A stretch of DNA of 6,577 nt, taken from Candidatus Zipacnadia bacterium. GTDB taxonomy: Bacteria > Armatimonadota > Zipacnadia > Zipacnadales > Zipacnadaceae. The translations under genes were made by a program, and so were the position numbers. This document shows positions 5,951 to 6,577 of the stretch, one piece after another. The notes under the pieces were generated by a model. That model did not search any database, was not told the DNA's origin, and saw nothing but the letters and a program-made list of their open reading frames with translations. The stretch spans positions 1 through 6,577 of the forward strand of contig JALGTI010000175.1 of NCBI GenBank assembly GCA_029821455.1, given 5' to 3'. Each line of letters starts with the position of its first letter. Position 1 is the stretch's first letter.

Positions 5951-6577
5951 ATGTTCACTGCCTGGGAACTGAGGGAAAGCCGTGATATGGCCCTGGACTG
6001 GGCCCTCAACGCCCAGGTCAAAGATACCTCTTCGGTGAACTACGGGAGCTTCTGGCGGACGTACCTGTGGGGTGAACTGAATGATTATAGCAATGATCGC
6101 TTCCTGGAATGTGTGGGGATGACGCTGTGCTCGCTGACGCGCGTTGCCGAGCTAGATGGCGACGACCGGGCCTTGGAGGCAGCGGTGCTCTGTGCCGATA
6201 GCTACCTGGAGGCCTGCCATTATGAAGGGCCGGATCCCAACCTGATGGGGACGATGGTCGAGGGCCACGGCAACGAGTTCTTCAGTGGGTCAGGGGACGA
6301 TGGTCGAGGGCCACGGCAACGAGTTCTTCAGTGGGTCATCGTTCAATAGCGCCGAGGCGATGAAGGCGCTCGTGAGGCTGCACAGGAGCACGGGCACACA
6401 GCGTTACCTCGACCTCGCCACCGGCAATGCGGACTGGCTCATCAACGTAATGCTCAATCCGGATGGGAGCTATCTGACCAACTACTACAAGGGGATGTTC
6501 AATAACCCCGACTACTGGAATGGCCTGTTCACGCATATGGCACGGGTCGCATGGGCACTGCTGGAAGTCTGGGAGCA
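5951..6577 (+). pseudogene. Frameshifted helical (possible alpha/alpha-barrel) protein gene, also partial at the right edge
   Basis: The frame from ATG 5951 reads MFTAWELRESRDMALDWALN and stays open, but a perfect 46-bp tandem duplication (6247-6338) shifts it by one base and it stops at 6349 after 132 residues. Without one copy, codon 114 (TCA, 6290-6292) would join directly to TCG at 6339. The reading then continues without a stop to the window edge as SFNSAEAMKALVRLHRSTG, NADWLINVML, YYKGMFNNPDYWNG and HMARVAWALLEVWE. About 193 residues of the restored protein are visible. Repeated amphipathic helices rich in Trp, Tyr and Asn-Gly turns suggest an alpha/alpha-toroid fold like six-hairpin glycosidases or sugar epimerases, but no family motif is certain. 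No signal peptide is seen. It is either a true disrupted gene or an assembly error. An ATG at 6300 could in principle start the second part. Confidence 0.75.
6247..6338. repeat. Perfect tandem duplication, two 46-bp copies
   Basis: Bases 6247-6292 are repeated exactly at 6293-6338, with no intervening base and no mismatch. The unit starts GGGGACGATGGTCG and ends TTCAGTGGGTCA. Since 46 is not a multiple of 3, the second copy moves the host gene into another frame. Full identity means a very recent event (slippage or unequal recombination) or an assembly or sequencing artefact. Confidence 0.97.

Overview
The window looks like bacterial chromosomal DNA of moderately high GC, probably metagenomic. 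The best lineage hint is the partial prepilin at the left edge. Its N-terminus, a GFTLVEMLVVIAII helix followed by CLSNLRNIG...YADDYDG, is the pseudopilin type found in many copies in Armatimonadota, Planctomycetota, Verrucomicrobiota and related phyla. The secreted DUF6263-like protein fits the same groups. No rRNA, tRNA, CRISPR array, insertion sequence or phage gene was seen.

Layout. Two divergent transcription units leave a 303-base intergenic region (3893-4195). Leftward (minus strand) is a tightly packed five-gene series: a UDP-glucose 4-epimerase-type sugar epimerase (3892-2963), a small FxLYD-like probable lipoprotein (2958-2551), a Gfo/Idh/MocA oxidoreductase (2561-1566, overlapping the previous gene by 11 bases), glutamate dehydrogenase (1542-262) and a prepilin that runs off the left edge (231-1). 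Gaps are 4, -11, 23 and 30 bases, so one operon is likely. Rightward (plus strand) are a secreted Met-rich DUF6263-like protein (4196-5185), a HAD-family phosphatase/phosphomutase 7 bases downstream (5193-5861), and a helical protein of uncertain family (5951 to the right edge). This last gene is frameshifted by a perfect 46-bp tandem duplication.

Regulation. The intergenic region holds a clear extended -10 promoter for the rightward unit (TGCTATAAT, 4092-4100). A dyad, TTGTG-N8-CACAA, brackets it, and a 7+7 bp palindrome lies at the expected transcription start. The -10 also reads TATTAT on the minus strand, so it may fire in both directions. Next to the epimerase start there are a 14-bp palindrome and two stems in pseudoknot order directly before the ribosome binding site. 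A second, weaker promoter with an abutting 9+9 bp inverted repeat sits in the 3' end of the HAD gene and could drive the last gene.

How the genes work together. The leftward set combines nucleotide-sugar epimerisation, a probable sugar dehydrogenase and glutamate/2-oxoglutarate interconversion with two envelope proteins. The rightward set adds a sugar-phosphate-type HAD enzyme. A role in surface carbohydrate metabolism is a reasonable inference but is not shown. I do not see a clear new defence or mobile system. The most notable items are the frameshifting duplication and the structured divergent regulatory region.
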